Source: Hymenobacter sp. DG25A
GTDB lineage: Bacteria > Bacteroidota > Bacteroidia > Cytophagales > Hymenobacteraceae
NCBI RefSeq assembly: GCF_001280305.1
Contig: NZ_CP012623.1
Location: 1,178,001-1,242,000 of the forward strand
DNA length: 64,000 nucleotides
Direction of reading: 5' to 3'
This document shows positions 8,590 to 18,092 of this stretch, piece by piece. The notes under the pieces are model-generated. The model had not been told where the DNA came from, made no database searches, and worked only from the letters and a program-made list of their open reading frames with translations. A program made the translations under genes and the position numbers. Positions within the stretch are counted from its first letter, which is position 1; every line of letters begins with the position of its first letter.

Positions 8590-9615
8590 TTAGGCAGAGC
8601 GCGGGCGCTGCCAGTGGTGGGCGTCCATGACCAGCGTCACGAGCAGCGCGTGGGGTAGCGTCACGATGGAAGCCACAATCAGCGCTAAGCTGAACCAGGT
8701 AGTTTCGCCAGATAGCCGGTCGGCCAGCACGTGCCCCAGCACCAGTAGCGCCCCGCAGCTGATGGCCAGTAACGGGGCTGCCCGCCGTAGAAAAAAAGCG
8801 AGCTGGGCCATCAGGTTGAAGCGTAGGCGCGGCGGGGTAGAAACCCCGGCTGCCCGCGGGTAGCCCAACCAGCCGTTGAGGCGCAACACGTGCTGCAGGC
8901 TGTGCCAGAATATGAAATAAACGGACACAGATAGTTTAGGGGGCAATATCAGCAGTAAGGCCACTAGCACCGGCACTTCCACCAGCTCGGTGCGCAATAA
9001 CCCCCAGCGGCGGCGGCTGGCGTAGCGCCCCCACAGCACCAGGTGCCCGCCCAGTGCCAGCAACCCCAGGGCGGCCGCGGCCTGCCCAAACCGCAATGGA
9101 GCCACCGCGGCGGCCCCGGCAAACGCGAGCAGCCCGTTTACGATGGCCGCCGTTTCAGTAGGCCACCACCAGGCCGGTACGGCAAACAGGAGCACGCCCC
9201 GTAGCAGGCTGTGCAGCAGCCACCAGCCAGCTGGCACCTGCTCCGAGGAAGGGGCATCGGCGGAGCCCCAATGCCAGATTGTGAGCCCAAAAAACACCCC
9301 CACGGTAGTGGCAGGCCAGCGCCACCACAGTAGGCCCACCACGGCCGCCAGCCCCAGGTAGCTCAGCAAAAACCGGAGCCAGTAGTGCCAGCCAGCAGCG
9401 GCCCGGCCGGCTGGTTGCCGGGCCGGCACTACTAGCTGGTCGCAGGCGCCGTGTGCAATGCCCAGCACCACCATGCCCACAGCCAGCGGCAGGGCCAGCA
9501 GCAGCGCCGCCTGGTTTGGGAAAGCCAGCCCGACCCCCGTGGCCGCCAGCACCGCCGCATAGGAGTAGCGCCGGTGGTCCCAGGTGGTGGCAAAAAGAGT
9601 AGAGGAAGACGGCAT
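8590..9615 (-). CDS. blh: Brp/Blh-family beta-carotene 15,15'-dioxygenase
   Basis: Blh cleaves beta-carotene to two molecules of all-trans retinal. The 341-residue protein is strongly hydrophobic with about 8 to 10 membrane helices. It has the family His-containing motifs GIAHGACDQLV (canonical form GxPHGAxD), LTIWHWGSADA, and FIFWHSLQHVLRLNG. ATG 9615 is preferred over an upstream GTG at 9654. It lies 93 or more bases downstream of the rhodopsin gene on the same strand, the usual pairing that supplies the chromophore. No carotenoid biosynthesis gene is in this window, so the beta-carotene source lies elsewhere. Confidence 0.9.
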   Translation of the reverse strand: MPSSSTLFATTWDHRRYSYAAVLAATGVGLAFPNQAALLLALPLAVGMVVLGIAHGACDQLVVPARQPAGRAAAGWHYWLRFLLSYLGLAAVVGLLWWRWPATTVGVFFGLTIWHWGSADAPSSEQVPAGWWLLHSLLRGVLLFAVPAWWWPTETAAIVNGLLAFAGAAAVAPLRFGQAAAALGLLALGGHLVLWGRYASRRRWGLLRTELVEVPVLVALLLILPPKLSVSVYFIFWHSLQHVLRLNGWLGYPRAAGVSTPPRLRFNLMAQLAFFLRRAAPLLAISCGALLVLGHVLADRLSGETTWFSLALIVASIVTLPHALLVTLVMDAHHWQRPRSA

Positions 9616-9747
9616 GGCGGAAGTGGGTATAGGCGAAAACAGGCTGAACTGCACGGCCGCGGCAGTGAAATTCAGCCTGTATCTCGTCAGGTTGCCCGGT
9701 CAGGGGCAGGTAGGAAAGGGATTTTGCGCAAAAGCCAGCTGTGAGGG

Positions 9748-10521
9748 CTACACCACCGAAGCCGCGTTGGCCGGAGCCACTTTCACCACTGATTCTCTGC
9801 GGGCAATGCCGTACACCACTAGGCCGAAACCGATTTTGTTGATGGCATCCGCAATGTTGTAGAGCAGGTCAAGATCGTGCGGGCGGAGCAGGCCAGCGCC
9901 ATCGGGACCGAGCCAGCCGCCTGGCATGGCCATGTAGCCGATGGGGTAGATGGCCCAGCCTACCAGCACGAACCAAGCCAGCGCCCGGACGCCTTTCTGC
10001 ACGGCCACTGATTGGGACGACGCGGCCAGCTGCGCCACTTCGCCCATCCAGGCCGAGTACAGAATGTAGATGTAGCCGAGTGTGGAAAGTGAGCCCCATA
10101 AAACCGAGTGGCTCATAGAGCCATCCGTAAAGGCCTCGCCAATGTAGCCGAACACCAGCATAATCACGGCCGCCAGAATCAGCTTCCAGAGCAAGGCCGC
10201 TTTGGCCCCTGCTGCTCGTACCAGCAGGTAAAACTCCACTACCATGAGCGGGACAGTCAGCGTCCAGTCAATGTAGCGCAGGGCAATGGGCGTCTCATGC
10301 GTGCTCACGTAATAGTCGCGCATATAATAGTAGTGCACCGCCGCAATACCCGTAATCAGCCCCGAAATAAGGAGGGACGTTTTCCATTTGTCGGCTACGG
10401 TGCTGCGCTCAAACAGAAAAAAGACAGAGGCTGCGGCCATAGCCATGTACCCCGTGAAGAAGGTAAAAGCTACCGGGTCATCAACCGGGATACGCATGAT
10501 TTCGAGAAACATTGTTCTCAT
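9748..10521 (-). CDS. Xanthorhodopsin/proteorhodopsin-type light-driven proton pump
   Basis: 257 residues, seven membrane helices. Helix C reads RYIDWTLTVPLMVVEFYLL: Asp85, Thr89 and Glu96 correspond to proteorhodopsin D97/T101/E108, the proton-pump motif. Met93 is at spectral-tuning position 105 (Leu/Met, green light). His63 matches the H75 partner of the counter-ion. Retinal attaches at Lys229 (NIADAINKIGFG), with counter-ion Asp225. In helix E (LWGSLSTLGYIYILY), Gly143 aligns with proteorhodopsin F152 and xanthorhodopsin G156, the glycine that opens space for a carotenoid antenna. blh follows on the same strand. Start ATG 10521; Met4 is an alternative. Confidence 0.95.
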   Translation of the reverse strand: MRTMFLEIMRIPVDDPVAFTFFTGYMAMAAASVFFLFERSTVADKWKTSLLISGLITGIAAVHYYYMRDYYVSTHETPIALRYIDWTLTVPLMVVEFYLLVRAAGAKAALLWKLILAAVIMLVFGYIGEAFTDGSMSHSVLWGSLSTLGYIYILYSAWMGEVAQLAASSQSVAVQKGVRALAWFVLVGWAIYPIGYMAMPGGWLGPDGAGLLRPHDLDLLYNIADAINKIGFGLVVYGIARRESVVKVAPANAASVV

Positions 10522-10687
10522 GATGTTGGAGGGTTTGGGTGAGTTGAAATGTTTTAATAGTAATTGTGATATATAGTAAAATGTTTAACGTTTTGGTCAA
10601 TAAAATTAAACAGTCTTAAAGTCCTCATCTGCCTGGCTGGGTTGCGGTTAGGAGGGAGGTGTCAAGCGGCGGGGAACAGGAATAAAA

Positions 10688-10740
10688 ACAAGGACGGGGG
10701 TTGTGGAGCGGAAAATTTCCGCCCCACAACCCCCGTCCTT
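10688..10740 (-). terminator. Strong intrinsic terminator after the sugar transporter
   Basis: Two 27-base arms (10688-10714 and about 10716-10742) pair with one mismatch. On the minus strand the stem is followed by TTTTTATT. It lies 18 bases past the transporter stop and about 170 bases upstream of the rhodopsin start, insulating the latter. The stem is unusually long for a terminator. Confidence 0.75.
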
Positions 10741-10757
10741 GTTCGCACCTAAACTGC

Positions 10758-12152
10758 TTACCGCACCCGGTAGCCGCGTAGAGAATAATACAGCAGGTAG
10801 GCGTAGCAGAGAGCCGGAATCAGGAAGGCTACGCGCAGGCCGCCGCCGTGGGTGGCTACCCAGCCCATGAGCAGTGGCACAATGGCGCCGCCCACAATAG
10901 CCATAATTAGGTACGAAGAGCCTTGCTTGGTAAGCGGCCCCAGGCCTTTGATGGCCAGCGGGAAAATGACGGGCCACATAATGGAGTTCATCAGGCCGCA
11001 GAGCACAATCAGCCAGAGGGCAGCCTCACCGGAAGTGAATACCGAGGCCAGCACTGCCAGCACGCCCACGGTACATACAAAGGCCAGGGCTTTGCGGTCG
11101 TTGAGGCGGGCGAGCAGGGGAATGCCCACCACGCGGCCCACCAGCGAGCCAAACCAATACGAAGCCACCAGCACCGCGCCCACGGCCTTGGTAAAGCCCA
11201 CGGTGGTATCAATAGGAGCCGGCGACTGGCCCAGCAGCACAGCAATAAAATTCACGGCCACATTCAGGCCCCGTACCAGGGCCTGGGTGAAGTTGCTGAG
11301 CTGCTGAATGCCCTGCGCCTCGCCGTAGCGAATGAGGAAGGAACCGAGGCCAACCTCTACCCCCACGTACAGAAAAATAGCCACCACGCCCAGCGCCAGG
11401 TGCGGAAAATGCAGGGCCGAGCGGCGCAGGGGAATAGCATCGGCTTCCGGCTGCTCATCGGTGAAGGTTTCCAGCTCGGGTAGCTTCAGCATAAAGAATA
11501 CCGCGGCCAGAATAGCCAGAAAAATGGCCAGCCCAATGTAAGGGCCTTTTACCAGCGTAGATTCTTCGGCCAGACGCTCGGCCACGGGCATGGCCGCCAG
11601 GCGGGCCTTCAGCGCCGCCGAGCCGCCGAACAGCAGAATGCCACCCAGCAGTGGGGAGAGTGTGCCGCCAAAGTTATTGGCCACACCCACAATGCTCACG
11701 CGGCTGGCGGCCCGGCTGGCCGGGCCCAGAATAGAAACGTAGGGGTTGGCTGCCACCTGCAGCAGCGTAACGCCCGCGCCCAATACGCTCAGGCCCAGCA
11801 GAAACATGCCGAAGGTGCGCGAGTTAGCCGCCGGCACAAACAGCAGCGCCCCAACGGCCATCACCAGCAAGCCCAGCACAATACCGCGCTGGTAGCCCAG
11901 TTTTTTTAGGACATAACCAGCCGGCAGCGACATCAGAAAGTACGCTCCAAAAAAGGCCGATTGTACCAGCGAAGACTGCAAATCGGTGAGCTGGCACACG
12001 TCCTTCAGGTAGGGCATCAGCACGTCGTTGAAGTTCGTGACGGCCCCAAACAGGAAAAACAGCGAGGTCATGGCTGCCATGGGCAGCGCGTAGGAGCGGG
12101 CCGGCGTGGCGCTGGTGAGCGAAGTAGGGGAAGTAGAGGTGGGAGCGGCCAT
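10758..12152 (-). CDS. FucP/GluP-type sugar:H+ symporter (MFS)
   Basis: 464 residues, about 12 membrane helices. It matches the L-fucose / glucose-galactose permease family: SLFFLFGAVTNFNDVLMPYLKDV in helix 1, SAFFGAYFLMSLPAGYVLKK, LQVAANPYVSILGP, and VGVANNFGGTLSPLLGG. It imports a neutral sugar with protons across the inner membrane; the substrate cannot be told from sequence. The start at ATG 12152 gives a short cytosolic Ser/Thr-rich leader; the frame is open 21 codons further upstream. It has its own strong terminator. The next gene upstream ends 50 bases away on the same strand. Confidence 0.88.
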   Translation of the reverse strand: MAAPTSTSPTSLTSATPARSYALPMAAMTSLFFLFGAVTNFNDVLMPYLKDVCQLTDLQSSLVQSAFFGAYFLMSLPAGYVLKKLGYQRGIVLGLLVMAVGALLFVPAANSRTFGMFLLGLSVLGAGVTLLQVAANPYVSILGPASRAASRVSIVGVANNFGGTLSPLLGGILLFGGSAALKARLAAMPVAERLAEESTLVKGPYIGLAIFLAILAAVFFMLKLPELETFTDEQPEADAIPLRRSALHFPHLALGVVAIFLYVGVEVGLGSFLIRYGEAQGIQQLSNFTQALVRGLNVAVNFIAVLLGQSPAPIDTTVGFTKAVGAVLVASYWFGSLVGRVVGIPLLARLNDRKALAFVCTVGVLAVLASVFTSGEAALWLIVLCGLMNSIMWPVIFPLAIKGLGPLTKQGSSYLIMAIVGGAIVPLLMGWVATHGGGLRVAFLIPALCYAYLLYYSLRGYRVR

Positions 12153-12202
12153 GCAGGCAAAAAGTGAGAGGGATAGAGCCTTAAATATAGCAAGGTGCCG
12201 CG

Positions 12203-13228
12203 TTACAGCGGGCACTGCTGCCGCAGCTGCTGGTAGCTGGCCTGATCATCCAGGCTGGAGAGGCTTTCAAACATGCTGATGAAGGAGCGCACCAGCTCCG
12301 GATCCGCCGACTGCATGCCGCGGGCATCGGCCACCCGGTCGAGGTTATACTGGCCCAGAAAGACTACCAGGGCCCGAAACGGCTCCTTTGCTTTGGCATC
12401 AAAGCGCAAAAAGAGCTGCAGGGGCAGCACCGGCACAAACTGCAGCGGCGAGAGGCCAACTTCCAGCTGCAGCTGGTGCAGGTCGGCAGTTTCAGTGAAA
12501 GCGGCCTGTATCTCCCGCAGCGCGGCCTGGTGCTGCAGGCGGTGCTTATCCCAGGAAGACGCTTCCAGGGGTACGTTGGGGTTGAAGCGCTGCCAGATGC
12601 CCTGCACAAAGGAGTGAAACAGCGGGTTCTGCTCGCGGGGCGGCGGAAAATTAGCGGGTGCCTCCTCGGCCGCCAACGTAGCCAGGTAAAATTCGTGGGT
12701 GTCGCGGGCGCGGGCCACCAGCTGGTCGTGAATGCGGGTGGTGAGGCCCAGCATCTCGCGCTGGTTGAAGGGCGGTTGGTGATGCTCCGCGTAGAACTTG
12801 CCAATGGTAGCCGAATCGGTGAGCACAGCCAGGAAGTCGCTGCCTGCGGCTGCTTCCAGGAAGTTGCCGATTTCGGTCATAATAGGCTCAAACCCTTTAT
12901 ACAGCTCGCGGGTGGCGTCGCTGATGGTAACAACGGCGCTCTGTATCTGGGCCTCTACGGCATTGCTGCTCTGCACCAGCTGCCGGGTTTCGGCGGCCAA
13001 ATTGTGCATTTGCGTCAGGGCTTCATCGGTTTTGCGCGAGGCCTCATCGGCCGCTTTCCAGCTCTGAAACGCCACAAATAATCCCAGAAACGATGCCACG
13101 CTGCCCACAATGGAATAATGGCCGCTCAGGGAATGATAGGCCGTGAGGCCCGCGGCGGCCAGCGCCAGAAACAGCGCCAGATAGAACAGTGAGTTCTTGT
13201 TGGGGTCGAAGAGAAAGGAGTGCCGCAT
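12203..13228 (-). CDS. Hypothetical membrane-anchored coiled-coil protein
   Basis: I do not recognise a family. 341 residues. Two N-terminal membrane helices (about 13-33 and 38-57) are followed by a predicted coiled coil (about 58-115: ADEASRKTDEALTQMHNLAAE, then SAVVTISDATRELYK). A mostly helical cytosolic domain of about 220 residues follows, with no catalytic motif I can name. The layout recalls membrane-tethered stress or receptor-like sensors, but this is only shape. It ends 50 bases before the sugar transporter on the same strand, so they may be co-transcribed. Confidence 0.75.
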   Translation of the reverse strand: MRHSFLFDPNKNSLFYLALFLALAAAGLTAYHSLSGHYSIVGSVASFLGLFVAFQSWKAADEASRKTDEALTQMHNLAAETRQLVQSSNAVEAQIQSAVVTISDATRELYKGFEPIMTEIGNFLEAAAGSDFLAVLTDSATIGKFYAEHHQPPFNQREMLGLTTRIHDQLVARARDTHEFYLATLAAEEAPANFPPPREQNPLFHSFVQGIWQRFNPNVPLEASSWDKHRLQHQAALREIQAAFTETADLHQLQLEVGLSPLQFVPVLPLQLFLRFDAKAKEPFRALVVFLGQYNLDRVADARGMQSADPELVRSFISMFESLSSLDDQASYQQLRQQCPL

Positions 13229-13274
13229 AGCTAGAAAGCCGCCAGGAAAAATGGACCACAGGATGAAACAGCCG

Positions 13275-13976
13275 CTACCGTTTTATTTCGGCACGTATAA
13301 TATTTACAATGCTCTCGTCCGCTAACCAAGGCGAAAACCCCAGTTTAATACAGGCCCGATTAAGTATTTCCCTCGTAAGGCCAGTGGCATACAAATCACC
13401 ATTATCGGATGCTTGCCACGCCTTCATCAGCGCGGCATATTCGGGCTGCTGTGTTTCGGCCTTTATTCGGTCAGCATCCGCCTTGGTTGTGAGAGAGGGT
13501 AATTGCCGCAGGGTGGTTAAGTAAGCGTCGCTGAAATAAGTGAAATAGAATTTGTGCCGCAGTTCTTCCGAGCTTAGTTGCAGCTCTGCTACTTGCTGCC
13601 GCGTAGAGCCCTTGCTGGCTACATAGTAGCCTGCCTGTTGCGCCGTGAGGTTGCGCAGTACAACCAAAGAAAAGCGCGTGAGCGGATATGGGTCTGGGGT
13701 CATCTGGAGAGAATCCAATGATTCTAACTGCAGGAGATGAAATTCATCCTGCTGCCGGCTCGCCAGAATGCGGTAGCGCTGGGCATATTTGTTAGTACAA
13801 GCCAATTGCCGGTGGCACTGCTGCACATAAAGCGTATCGTGGCTTTGCAGCAAACGGGTCATCTTCCCGACGCGCCCCAGAAAGGTGTAGCCCTGCTGAA
13901 GCACTTGCTGGGAAAATCCAGCCACAGGTAAGCTGGTAAAACAGGCAATACAAAGGAACAGGCGCAAGAAATACAT
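13275..13976 (-). CDS. Hypothetical exported protein
   Basis: 233 residues from ATG 13976. This start was chosen because it begins a clear signal peptide (MYFLRLFLCIACFTSLPVAG, cleavage near FSQQ). The mature part has two cysteines (QQCHRQLACTNKY) that could form a disulfide, and is otherwise helix-rich with no known motif. Lower GC than its neighbours in places. The frame stays open upstream to 14084, but that would overlap the divergent methyltransferase start. The function is unknown. Confidence 0.7.
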   Translation of the reverse strand: MYFLRLFLCIACFTSLPVAGFSQQVLQQGYTFLGRVGKMTRLLQSHDTLYVQQCHRQLACTNKYAQRYRILASRQQDEFHLLQLESLDSLQMTPDPYPLTRFSLVVLRNLTAQQAGYYVASKGSTRQQVAELQLSSEELRHKFYFTYFSDAYLTTLRQLPSLTTKADADRIKAETQQPEYAALMKAWQASDNGDLYATGLTREILNRACIKLGFSPWLADESIVNIIRAEIKR

Positions 13977-14101
13977 ATAGATAAAGGATAGTGACCTGAA
14001 AGATCTTTTGTGGAAAGGTAGCCAGCGGCAAGATACAGATGTCATGGGTGCGAGCGGTGTATCGTAACTTGCAGCCTGATTCACGCTTGATTTCCCTTCC
14101 C

Positions 14102-15292
14102 ATGGCCGATAACCGCCGCTCCGCCCCGTTTTTTATGACCGCCACCACCCAGTTTGGGCTGGAAGAAGTACTGGCCGATGAGCTGCGAGCCCTGGGCGCG
14201 AAGATTGAAAAGATGGGCCAGCGTGCCGTGGAGTTCACCGGCACCACCCAACAGATGTACGAGGCGGTGTTGTGGTGCCGCACGGCCATGCGCATCCTCA
14301 AGCCCTTCGCCGACTTCTACGCCCCCGATGAAAAGTCCCTCTACCGGGAAGTAGGCCGCATCGACTGGAGCAAGTACATCGGCGCGGATCAGACGTTTGC
14401 CATTACGGCCGTGGTCAATAAATCCAACCTGGAACACTCCCTGTATGTGGCCCAGCTGACTAAGGACGCCATTGTAGACCAGTTCCGGAACCGCACCGGC
14501 GTGCGTCCCAACGTAGACGTGCGCAACGCCGATATCCGCCTGCACCTGCACATGCTGGAGAATGAGGTGGTGCTGAGCCTGGATGCCTCGGGCGAGTCCT
14601 TGCACCGGCGCGGGTACCGCCAGCAGACCAACGCTGCGCCGCTCAACGAGGTGCTGGCCGCCGGCCTGCTGCTGCTCAGCGGCTGGAACGGCAAAAAGCC
14701 CCTCATCGACCCTATGTGTGGCTCCGGTACGCTGCTAACGGAAGCCGCCCTCATTGCCCAGCGCATTGCGCCCGGCCTGTATCACCAGGGGAAATTCGGC
14801 TTCGAGAATTGGCCCGATTTCGACAAAGCCCTGTGGGAATCGGTGCAGATGGATGCCCGGCAAATGCGTCTGGAGGAGCCCCAGGCCTATATTGCCGGCT
14901 CTGATTTGTCGGCGGAGTTTGTGGAGCTGGCCCGCGAAAACGTAGCCGCCGCCAACCTAGAAGACTTCATCCGGCTAGGTGTGCGCGACGTGAAAGATGC
15001 CAAAGCCCCCGCCAAAGAGGAGCCCGGCATCGTGATTATGAACCCACCGTACGGGGAGCGAATTGGCGAGGAAGAGGAAATGGAGGCCCTCTACAAAACC
15101 ATCGGCGACACCCTGAAAACCAGCTTCCAGGGTTACGACGCCTACATCTTCACCGGCAACCTGCAGGCCGCCAAGCGCGTGGGCCTGAAAGCCTCCCGCC
15201 GCATTCCCCTGTTCAACGGACCAATTGATTGCCGCCTGCTGAAATACGAACTGTACCAGGGCACCCGCAAGCACCAGCAGCCAGCTTCATAA
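14102..15292 (+). CDS. THUMP-domain class I SAM-dependent RNA methyltransferase (RlmL N-domain type)
   Basis: 397 residues. The N-terminal ferredoxin-like and THUMP region (about 10-160; FMTATTQFGLEEVLADELRALG) binds RNA. The catalytic UPF0020 domain has SAM motif IDPMCGSGTLLTEAAL and the N2-guanine methyltransferase signature IVIMNPPYGERIG. This matches the N-terminal half of E. coli RlmL, which makes m2G2445 in 23S rRNA; many bacteria have it as a separate protein. Met12 of this frame is an alternative start. An octamer TAACTTGC at about 14065, close to the -7 consensus, lies upstream. No ordinary terminator follows; a palindromic repeat does. Confidence 0.88.
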   Translation: MADNRRSAPFFMTATTQFGLEEVLADELRALGAKIEKMGQRAVEFTGTTQQMYEAVLWCRTAMRILKPFADFYAPDEKSLYREVGRIDWSKYIGADQTFAITAVVNKSNLEHSLYVAQLTKDAIVDQFRNRTGVRPNVDVRNADIRLHLHMLENEVVLSLDASGESLHRRGYRQQTNAAPLNEVLAAGLLLLSGWNGKKPLIDPMCGSGTLLTEAALIAQRIAPGLYHQGKFGFENWPDFDKALWESVQMDARQMRLEEPQAYIAGSDLSAEFVELARENVAAANLEDFIRLGVRDVKDAKAPAKEEPGIVIMNPPYGERIGEEEEMEALYKTIGDTLKTSFQGYDAYIFTGNLQAAKRVGLKASRRIPLFNGPIDCRLLKYELYQGTRKHQQPAS

Positions 15293-15319
15293 AGGGTAAT
15301 AGAAACAGCTGAATAGAAA

Positions 15320-15588
15320 GTCATTCCGAGCGAAGGCGTTAGCCAATCTCGCGTGCTGACTTTGTTAGGTAAAGAACGTCCTGAAAAACACGGTCATGCT
15401 GAGCTTGCCGAAGCATCTCTACCGCTTCGCCTGTCATCCTGAGCTTTGCGAAGGACCTTATCCCGTTGAAACGAGTCGTTGTTACGATGGTCGTTCTGCG
15501 GTGAGAAGGTCCTTCGCAAAGCTCAGGATGACAGATAGGGTGGCAACATCAGCACGGGAGATGCTTCAGCTGCGCCTCTGCATGACGG
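15320..15588 (+). repeat. Composite palindromic intergenic repeat (copy 1)
   Basis: This gap between convergent genes holds nested inverted repeats and no credible gene. A perfect 28-bp inner pair lies at 15432-15459 and 15506-15533. Outside it are imperfect arms at 15393-15420 and about 15550-15588 (GTCATGCTGAGC...CATCTC type). A further related unit is at 15320-15360. The block 15414-15541 is very similar, in the same orientation, to 18116-18240. A frame through it encodes only repeat-derived peptide. Confidence 0.8.
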
Positions 15589-15617
15589 CCTTTCCGCCCT
15601 ATGTTTTTTGTTGAATG

Positions 15618-15995
15618 TTACTTCACTGCCCTCCGGCGGGTGTACAACCATGCCCACCAGATAAGTACGGCTTGCAGGGGTAGGCGTGCCCATAGCAGCC
15701 AAGCGGGCACATCTAGGCCGCTCGGGTTATGCTGAGCCATGTAGATATTGGCTGGGAAAACGGCTATCAACAGAGCAATCAGCCCCCAGGCGGCCCAGCG
15801 GCGGGTCTGGCGGGGGAGCAGCAAAGCGCCTAATCCTACTTCCGCTACCCCACTTAGGTAGACAAGCAACAGGGGAGAAGGCAGGTAAGGCGGCATAATA
15901 CGCACATAGGGCCCGGGCCGGAGAAAGTGCAGGATGCCAGCCGCCATAAACAGCAAAGCAAGCACATACAAACCAATGCGGGTAAGGCGGGGCAT
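15618..15995 (-). CDS. DoxX-like membrane protein
   Basis: 125 residues with four hydrophobic helices. LYVLALLFMAAGILHFLRP near the N-terminus and LVYLSGVAEVGLGALLLPRQTRRWAAWG in the middle are typical of small DoxX/DoxX-like (MauE-type) proteins. FPANIYMAQH precedes the last helix. These are integral inner-membrane proteins, some linked to thiol or redox homeostasis, but most have no proven function. It stands alone, facing the methyltransferase across a repeat region and divergent from the M1 peptidase. Confidence 0.8.
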   Translation of the reverse strand: MPRLTRIGLYVLALLFMAAGILHFLRPGPYVRIMPPYLPSPLLLVYLSGVAEVGLGALLLPRQTRRWAAWGLIALLIAVFPANIYMAQHNPSGLDVPAWLLWARLPLQAVLIWWAWLYTRRRAVK

Positions 15996-16202
15996 AAAGC
16001 GTTAGGTTAAGGAAAGACCATTGGCCAAAAAAGCCCGGCACGTATCGTACGAGAAACAGGTAGGGGTTGGCACAAGCTGGAAAAATTAATCCGGCACGTA
16101 AGCAGGCAGAAGGCAACTCCATTGGCGGAGTTGACGTCTTCTCGCTACTTCAGTATCTATGCTGAATACGTCCTTAACCTAGCCACCTCCTTACCCGAAA
16201 AT

Positions 16203-18079
16203 ATGCTGCGTTCTATACTCGTTGGGTTGTTTCTAAGTGCTATGGCGCTGCCCGCGCAGGCGCAATCCTTGTACATGCCGCGCGATATTCAGAAGGCCTT
16301 TAAGCAAGGCACCCGCTCGCCCGATGGCCGCCCCGGTCCTAAATACTGGCAAAACCGGGCCCGCTATACCATTACGGTGCGGGCCACGCCGCCCAGCCGC
16401 AACATCCAGGGCAGCGAGAAAATTACCTACATCAACAACAGCCCCGATACGCTCCGGCGTATTGTAATCAAGCTGATTCAGAACATTCATAAGCCCGGCG
16501 CAACCCGCTTGGGCGATGCGTCGGCGGGCTACCTCACCGAGGGCGTGAAGGTAGATACGTTCACGGTAGGGGGCAAAACGCAGCCCTTCCCCAACGAGCA
16601 GGGCCGCGCCACCTGGAAAATGATTCAGCTGCCCAAGCCGCTGCTGCCGCACGACTCGGTGCAGATGTCGTTTGCCTGGCACTTCCCGGTTTCCACGGAA
16701 AGCGGACGAGAAGGTAGGCTGGAGAAGACGACGTATTACCTGGCATATTTCTACCCCCGCGTGGCGGTCTACGATGACTACAACGGCTGGGACCGGCTCG
16801 ATTTCAACGATGCCCAGGAGTTCTACAACGACTTCAACGACTACACCCTGCACGTGAAAGTGCCCAAAAACTTCCTGGTGTGGGCCACCGGCACCCTGCA
16901 AAACCCCACGGAAGTACTGCAGCCCACCTACGCGCAGCGCCTGGAAAAATCCATGACCAGCGACGAGACGGTGCATATCGTTACCAAGGAAGACCTGGCT
17001 AAAAAGCGCGTCACCACCCAGCGCAAGCAGAATACCTGGACATGGAAAGCCAACGATATTTCCGACGTAGCCTTGGCCCTGAGCGACCAGTATACCTGGG
17101 ATGGCGCCAGCGTGGTGGTAGACGACGCCACCCAGCGCCGGGCCAGCATGCAGGCCGCTTACCAGGATAAAACCGTGGACTTCCGCCAGTCGGTGCAGAA
17201 CGGCCGCAACGCCCTGAGCTGGTTCTCGAAGAATCAGCCCGGCGTGCCTTACCCCTTCCCCAAGATGACGGCCGTGCAGGGCTTCGCCGATATGGAATAC
17301 CCCATGATGGTGAACGACAGCCCGCAGGAAGACCCCAAATTCGCGCAGTTTGTGCAGGACCACGAAATTGCCCACACCTGGTTCCCATTTTATATGGGCA
17401 TAAACGAGAGCCGCTATGCTTTCATGGATGAAGGCTGGGCCACCACGTTTGAGCTCTGGATTGGCCGCACAGAAAAAAAGCCGGCCGAAGCGGATTCTTT
17501 GTTCAAAGAGTTTCGGGTGAAAGGCTGGATAAACAACCCATCCACCAGCCAGGATTTGCCCATTATCACCCCTCCAACGAGCTGACCGGCGGGTACGGCA
17601 ACAACTCCTACGGCAAAGCCTCCCTGAGCTACCTGGCCCTGCACGACCTGCTGGGCGAGCAGCTCTTTACCAAGGCGCTGCATGAGTACATGGACCGCTG
17701 GCATGGCAAGCACCCCATTCCGTGGGACTACTTCAACTCCTTTAACGATGCCGCCGGCCAGAACCTGAACTGGTTTTTCCAGAACTGGTTTTTCACCAAT
17801 AACTACATTGATCTGGCCATTGATCAGGTAGCCACGGCGCAGGGCAGCTCTACCATCACCCTCAAAAATATCGGAGGCTTTGCCGTGCCCGTAGATGTGC
17901 AGGTGCAGTACACCGATGGCACGCGCGAAACACTGCACCAGACGCCCATTATCTGGCGGGCCAACCCCCAGCAGGCCACAATTACCATTCCTTCGGCAAA
18001 AACCATTCAGAGCGTGAAGCTGGACGGCGGCATTTTTATGGATGCCGACGAGGCTAACAATAAGTGGCCAGCTAAGTAA
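16203..18079 (+). pseudogene. M1-family metallopeptidase, interrupted by a -1 frameshift
   Basis: The first frame starts at ATG 16203 with a signal peptide (MLRSILVGLFLSAMALPAQA). It carries the exopeptidase motif ADMEYP and the zinc site HEIAH (His387, Glu388, His391), with the third ligand Glu410 in MDEGW 18 residues later. It stops at 17585. The protein continues in another frame from about 17570 (PSNELTGGYGNNSYGKASLSY) to 18079, including the C-terminal helical and beta domains. The break falls in CACCCCTCC at 17569-17572, where one extra C would restore a single frame of about 625 residues. It is therefore a recent mutation or a homopolymer sequencing error. The intact protein would be a periplasmic aminopeptidase. 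Confidence 0.85.
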
Positions 18080-18092
18080 ACCGGGCTTTTAA

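Noticed and set aside
15396..15614. Open frame over the palindromic repeat
   Set aside because: Its sequence is translated entirely from the repeat arms, and such peptides are a known artefact of dispersed repeats; no start signal or family.
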